Both the position numbers and the translations under genes were made by a program. The notes beneath the pieces were generated by a model. It had not been told where the DNA came from and ran no database searches. It saw only the letters and a program-made list of their open reading frames with translations. This document shows positions 60,625 to 64,000 of a DNA stretch of 64,000 nt, piece by piece; the stretch's first letter is position 1; each line of letters starts with the position of its first letter. This stretch comes from Mucilaginibacter gossypii (GTDB lineage Bacteria; Bacteroidota; Bacteroidia; Sphingobacteriales; Sphingobacteriaceae). The stretch covers positions 248,001 through 312,000 of the forward strand of contig NZ_FNCG01000005.1 of NCBI RefSeq assembly GCF_900100945.1, written 5' to 3'.

Positions 60625-61233
60625 ATGAAAAAGTTAAGTTTAATTGCAATGATGGCCCTGGCGGCATTATCATTCCAGGCCTGTAAAGGCGGAGCAAAAA
60701 GCGGCAGCGGCGATAGCACAGCAGCTGCAACAACTGACACTGCCGACAGTGCCAACAAAGTAAAAGACACAACTACTACCGGTGCTACAGGCATTGCAGT
60801 TACTGCCGATGATGCAAAATTTGCAACCGAAGCGGCCAATGCCGGCTTAGCCGAAGTTGCCGTTGGCCAGTTGGCCAGCGAAAAGGCAACCAATGCCAAA
60901 GTAAAAGATTTTGCTAAAATGATGGTTACTGACCACAGCAAAGCAAACGACGAACTAATGGCCATAGCCAAAACCAAAAACATTACCCTGCCATCGGCAC
61001 CTGATGATGAGCACCAGAAAATGAAAGCCGACCTGGCAGCCAAAACAGGCGCTGATTTTGACAAAGACTATGTTGATGCTATGGTTAAAGGCCATAAAAA
61101 AGTTGAATCATTGTTTGAAGATGCTTCAAAAAACTGCAAAGATGCCGACCTTAAAGCCTTTGCAGCTAAAACATTACCTGTTATCCAACACCATTTAGCC
61201 GAAATTGAAGCTATTCAAAAAGGCATGAAGTAA
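60625..61233 (+). CDS. DUF4142 lipoprotein (four-helix bundle)
   Basis: This 202-aa protein has a lipoprotein signal (LSFQAC, Cys20), a Ser/Thr/Ala-rich linker of about 35 residues, and a DUF4142 helical domain with FATEAANAGLAEVAVGQLAS, MMVTDHSKANDELMAIAKT and FDKDYVDAMVKGHKKVESLF. The family resembles ferritin-like bundles and is often stress-related. It ends with a strong terminator and is monocistronic. Confidence 0.85.
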   Translation: MKKLSLIAMMALAALSFQACKGGAKSGSGDSTAAATTDTADSANKVKDTTTTGATGIAVTADDAKFATEAANAGLAEVAVGQLASEKATNAKVKDFAKMMVTDHSKANDELMAIAKTKNITLPSAPDDEHQKMKADLAAKTGADFDKDYVDAMVKGHKKVESLFEDASKNCKDADLKAFAAKTLPVIQHHLAEIEAIQKGMK

Positions 61234-61255
61234 TCAGCTATTGATTAATTCAAGA

Positions 61256-61295
61256 CAGAAAAAGGGAGATGTAACAATCTCCCTTTTTCTGTTTA
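61256..61295 (+). terminator. Terminator after the DUF4142 gene
   Basis: CAGAAAAAGGGAGAT at 61256-61270 is exactly complementary to 61277-61291 (15 bp, 6-nt loop), followed by TTTAATT. Confidence 0.9.
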
Positions 61296-61301
61296 ATTCC
61301 C

Positions 61302-61332
61302 TTGTACAGGTGTAGCTAAAACGATACTTTTA
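61302..61332 (+). promoter_or_regulatory. Promoter of the oxidoreductase gene
   Basis: TTG at 61302-61304, a 20-nt spacer and TACTTTTA at 61325-61332 (one mismatch to TAnnTTTG), with the ATG 23 nt downstream. Confidence 0.55.
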
Positions 61333-61354
61333 ACACAGCAAAATCTATTTTAAT

Positions 61355-62371
61355 ATGTCGAAACCAATAGTAACCGGCCTCATGGCCTATGGAATGTCGG
61401 GCAGGATTTTTCATGCCCCGTTTTTAACTACCAATCCGGGCTTTACTTTTAAGGCCGTGGTTGAGCGCCATGAAAAAAAAACCGGCAAAAAATACCCTGA
61501 TGTGATCAGCTATGATAGCATCGACCAGCTGCTGAATGACGAGGAAATAGAGCTCATCATTGTTAATACCCCTAACAACACCCACTTTGATTATGCTGTA
61601 CAAGCTCTAAATGCAGGTAAACATGTACTGATTGAGAAGCCCGCAGCCGTAACTTCAAGCGAGGTAAAAGCGCTGTATGATTTGGGCAAAAAACTTGATT
61701 TGAAAGTAATGATCTACCAAAACCGCCGTTATGACAGCGGCTTCCTTTCGGTAAAGGAGGTGATTGAAAGCGGCAGGTTAGGGGAGTTGATCGAGGTTCA
61801 TTTCAGGCTGGACAGGTACCGCATGGCCATCGGTGCAAAACAATTTAAAGAAACAGCGGGCGTTCCGGGCGGCGGCCTTACCTATGACCTTGGCGCCCAT
61901 TTGGTTGATAATGCCATCAGTATCTTTGGCAGGCCATTGAGCTATGAAAAAACAACCGCTGCATTCAGGCCAAACTCGCAGGTTGATGATTATTTCAATA
62001 TCCACCTTAAATATCCTAATCAGCTTAACGTATACCTAACCTCGGGGTTGCTCATTGCCGAGCATACTTATGGCTTTGTGGTACATGGCACATTAGGCAG
62101 CTTTGTAAAAATGCGTACCGATGTACAGGAAGCACAGCTTGATGCCGACATGATGCCTACCGACGAAGGTTTTGGCATCGAGCCCGAAGGCAGCGACGGT
62201 AAACTGGTGCTTATGGGTGCCGACGGGCAGAAGACCGTGGAATGGATAAAGTCACCCAAAGGTAATTATAATGGCATATTTGATGCCGTATATCATACCG
62301 TGCGCGAAAATGCGTTATTCCCGGTAACTGAGGAGCATGTTGCCTGGCAAATTGAATTGCTTGAAAGCTAA
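61355..62371 (+). CDS. Gfo/Idh/MocA-family oxidoreductase
   Basis: This 338-aa NAD(P)-dependent dehydrogenase has a Rossmann N-terminal domain (GLMAYGMSGRIFHAPFLTTN), the conserved EKP in VLIEKPAAV with the probable catalytic Lys, and a C-terminal alpha/beta domain with GGGLTYDLGAHLVDNAISIF. It resembles the YdgJ-type subgroup acting on sugars or inositols. The substrate is unknown. The thioredoxin-like lipoprotein follows 39 nt later. Confidence 0.9.
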   Translation: MSKPIVTGLMAYGMSGRIFHAPFLTTNPGFTFKAVVERHEKKTGKKYPDVISYDSIDQLLNDEEIELIIVNTPNNTHFDYAVQALNAGKHVLIEKPAAVTSSEVKALYDLGKKLDLKVMIYQNRRYDSGFLSVKEVIESGRLGELIEVHFRLDRYRMAIGAKQFKETAGVPGGGLTYDLGAHLVDNAISIFGRPLSYEKTTAAFRPNSQVDDYFNIHLKYPNQLNVYLTSGLLIAEHTYGFVVHGTLGSFVKMRTDVQEAQLDADMMPTDEGFGIEPEGSDGKLVLMGADGQKTVEWIKSPKGNYNGIFDAVYHTVRENALFPVTEEHVAWQIELLES

Positions 62372-62410
62372 AAATGTTGTAACTATGCTTATTAAATGCT
62401 AATTAAAATA

Positions 62411-62899
62411 ATGAAGAAACTGTATTTACTGCTTTGTCTGATTATTGCCGCCGGGTGCAGCCAGGCACAAACGCCACCTGCTAATTCCGGCTTGCCGCCA
62501 TATCACATCCTCACTACAGACAGTGTTTACGTTACTCCTGCCAACCTGAAAAAAAACAAACCGGTAATGGTGATCTATTTTTCGCCCGATTGCAGCCATT
62601 GCCAGCACCTGATGTATGATCTGAAACCCGAGCTGCCCAAATTAAAAAATGTACAGATAGTGATGATCACTTTTATGCCTATGCTTAAAGGGATCCAAAC
62701 TTTTCAGCGCGATTTTGACCTGGCCAAATACCATAACATTACTATCGGCACCGAAGGTTATACCTACCTGGTACAAAAATTTTATAGTGTACAAACAACT
62801 CCATATATCGCTATTTATGATAAGTATGGTAAATTATTCCAGTCGTACCCAAAAGTGCCAAAAATTCCGGTACTGATGGAAACGCTTAAAAAAGTATAA
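62411..62899 (+). CDS. Thioredoxin-like (TlpA-type) lipoprotein
   Basis: This 162-aa protein has a lipoprotein signal (LIIAAGC) and a thioredoxin fold with the redox motif in VIYFSPDCSHCQHLMYDL (CSHC) and the cis-Pro loop QTTPYIAIYDKYGKL. It probably acts as an extracytoplasmic thiol reductase or thiol-disulfide exchanger. The ATG at 62411 begins the signal peptide; the ATG five codons upstream is an alternative. Confidence 0.85.
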   Translation: MKKLYLLLCLIIAAGCSQAQTPPANSGLPPYHILTTDSVYVTPANLKKNKPVMVIYFSPDCSHCQHLMYDLKPELPKLKNVQIVMITFMPMLKGIQTFQRDFDLAKYHNITIGTEGYTYLVQKFYSVQTTPYIAIYDKYGKLFQSYPKVPKIPVLMETLKKV

Positions 62900-62918
62900 A
62901 GTAGCTAACTTATAGCTC

Positions 62919-62951
62919 AAGCCGGTTAACGCAACGTTAACCGGCTTTTTT
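62919..62951 (+). terminator. Terminator after the thioredoxin-like gene
   Basis: AAGCCGGTTAAC and GTTAACCGGCTT form a perfect 12-bp stem around GCAAC, followed by TTTTTGTTT. Confidence 0.9.
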
Positions 62952-62955
62952 GTTT

Positions 62956-63184
62956 AACGTCCCCTCATGATCTCTCGCACCCTGAGTTACCCCACAAAAC
63001 TGTTTTGTCGTTTAATCAGCAAGGTGTGTTGTTTTGCCCGCTGGGGCAAAGGATATTTTTATAACTAACGTCCCATCAGGGTCTCTCGCAGAGGACCCTG
63101 ATGTATACGCCATGCTGGCTCGTTGTTCTGACTCTTGAACGCGGTAAGCCTCAGGGTCTCTCGCAGAGGACCCTGAGGGGACGT
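62956..63184. repeat. GGGTCTCTCGCAGAGGACCC hairpin cluster
   Basis: Two near-identical hairpins (CATCAGGGTC...GACCCTGATG at 63074-63103 and CCTCAGGGTC...GACCCTGAGG at 63149-63178) and a degraded third copy (TGATCTCTCGCACCCTGAG, 62968-62986). The outer ends AACGTCCCCTCA and TGAGGGGACGT are complementary, so the whole block looks like a composite element. The 473-nt gap contains no gene; near 63230 another TTGTCTGAACC-type half copy is seen. Confidence 0.7.
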
Positions 63185-63343
63185 GAGGAGGCTGTTTTTG
63201 TTACCTGCTACCAGGGTAATCCTTCAATCCTATAAATCACGGTTCAGAAAAAAATCAGTGTAATCGATGAAATCAAAAATCAATCGGTGTAATCCCCAAA
63301 AAATCAAACCAATCAACGGGTACCGATTACGCTTCATAATAGT

Positions 63344-63351
63344 TACCTTTG
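63344..63351 (+). promoter_or_regulatory. -7 element of gcvT
   Basis: TACCTTTG fits TAnnTTTG fully, 21 nt before the ATG at 63373. No convincing TTG lies at -33. Confidence 0.5.
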
Positions 63352-63372
63352 CGGCCAATATTTAAGTTGACG

Positions 63373-64000
63373 ATGAAGAATACCGCATTAACCGATATCC
63401 ACGTAAAAGCCGGTGCCAAAATGGTTCCATTTGCCGGTTACAACATGCCCGTTCAATACACAGGCATTAACGCCGAACACGAAACCGTGCGCAAGGCCGT
63501 TGGTGTTTTTGACGTAAGCCACATGGGCGAATTCATTTTAAAAGGAGAGAACGCGCTTGATCTGATTCAGCGGGTTACCAGTAACGACGCCTCAAAATTA
63601 TACGATGGCAAAGTGCAGTACTCATGCCTGCCGAATGAAAACGGCGGTATTGTTGACGATCTGCTGGTTTACCGGATCGACAAAAAAACCTATATGCTGG
63701 TGGTTAACGCTTCAAATATTGAAAAAGACTGGGACTGGATCTCCAAATACAATACCAAGGGTGTAGATATGAAAAACATATCCGACCGGACTTCATTGCT
63801 GGCTATCCAGGGTCCCAAAGCTGCCGAAGCTTTACAAAGCCTTACCGAGGTAGATTTGGTATCGATGGAATACTACACCTTTAAAAAAGGAACTTTTGCA
63901 GGTGTTGACAATGTATTGATATCAGCTACAGGCTATACCGGTGCAGGCGGCTTCGAGATCTATTTTGAAAACCAATATGCGGAGCAGATCTGGGATGCAA
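63373..64000 (+). CDS. gcvT: Glycine cleavage system T protein (aminomethyltransferase), 3' end outside window
   Basis: The frame is open from the ATG at 63373 to the window edge (209 codons). It encodes [55 protein letters not shown] and [16 protein letters not shown], which match GcvT closely. It transfers the methylene group from the H-protein-bound intermediate to tetrahydrofolate, releasing ammonia. No gcvH or gcvP is in the window. Length as seen is about 58 percent of the usual 360 residues. Confidence 0.95.
   Translation, partial: MKNTALTDIHVKAGAKMVPFAGYNMPVQYTGINAEHETVRKAVGVFDVSHMGEFILKGENALDLIQRVTSNDASKLYDGKVQYSCLPNENGGIVDDLLVYRIDKKTYMLVVNASNIEKDWDWISKYNTKGVDMKNISDRTSLLAIQGPKAAEALQSLTEVDLVSMEYYTFKKGTFAGVDNVLISATGYTGAGGFEIYFENQYAEQIWDA

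Noticed and set aside
1-64000. tRNA, rRNA, prophage or toxin-antitoxin genes
   Set aside because: None recognised by eye on either strand; a covariance-model scan would be needed to exclude short RNAs.

Overview
The window looks like a chromosome segment of a Bacteroidota bacterium of the Sphingobacteriaceae, most like Mucilaginibacter or Pedobacter. The evidence is a SusC/SusD pair with a FecR anti-sigma factor and ECF sigma factor, DUF3098 and DUF4293 proteins, a bacillithiol enzyme (BshA), promoters of the TTG-N19-21-TAnnTTTG type, and almost no Shine-Dalgarno sequences. The genus is an inference from family content. No rRNA, tRNA, CRISPR array or prophage was seen.

Layout. 1-9 kb: a cobalamin-binding-type protein (cut by the window edge), a LysE-type exporter, the minus-strand cluster ftsX-DUF3098-uppP-truB-ribF, an ABC exporter and truA. 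9-14.5 kb: a ferritin-like protein, DUF4293, a DEAD-box helicase with an RGG tail, two small exported proteins and gpsA. 14.9-22.2 kb: a four-gene minus-strand operon of planctomycete-type cytochrome/DUF1549-DUF1553, DUF1501, NHL-propeller and DUF2231-cytochrome-LRR proteins. 22-25.8 kb: a membrane protein, a TonB-domain protein, a VOC protein, bshA and a 63-aa protein. 26.2-27.8 kb: a fluoride riboswitch with a terminator platform in front of a CLC-type antiporter. 28.7-32.4 kb: an AraC regulator apparently split by about 2.7 kb of inserted DNA carrying a MarR regulator, an S41 peptidase and a frameshifted IS110 element. 32.4-35.2 kb: two paralogous alpha/beta hydrolases (one cytosolic, one secreted) flanking another AraC regulator. 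35.3-38.8 kb: a polysaccharide deacetylase and a TolC/MacA-type pair. 39.1-53.3 kb: a glycan-utilisation region (ECF sigma, FecR, STN-SusC, SusD, NagX-like acetyltransferase, GH20 hexosaminidase, M24 peptidase, GH43), probably for N-acetylhexosamine glycans. 53.4-64 kb: an RhlE-type helicase, GNAT, LMW-PTP, S1/P1 nuclease, fumC, several small exported proteins, a Gfo/Idh/MocA oxidoreductase, a thioredoxin-like lipoprotein and the 5' part of gcvT.

The most unusual property is not a gene. The spaces between genes, and some coding sequences, are full of short repeats. Arrays of degenerate units with a strict 7-nt period occur at nine or more places, usually touching a stop codon. One array lies in-frame inside truA and another encodes the signal peptide of a lipoprotein. 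Several hairpin families also sit exactly at gene ends and supply the stop codons of at least five genes. Larger palindromic elements (about 95 to 275 bp, arms of 12 to 50 nt) lie at 5.9, 14.7, 18.2, 26.0, 50.2, 52.2 and 59.0 kb.
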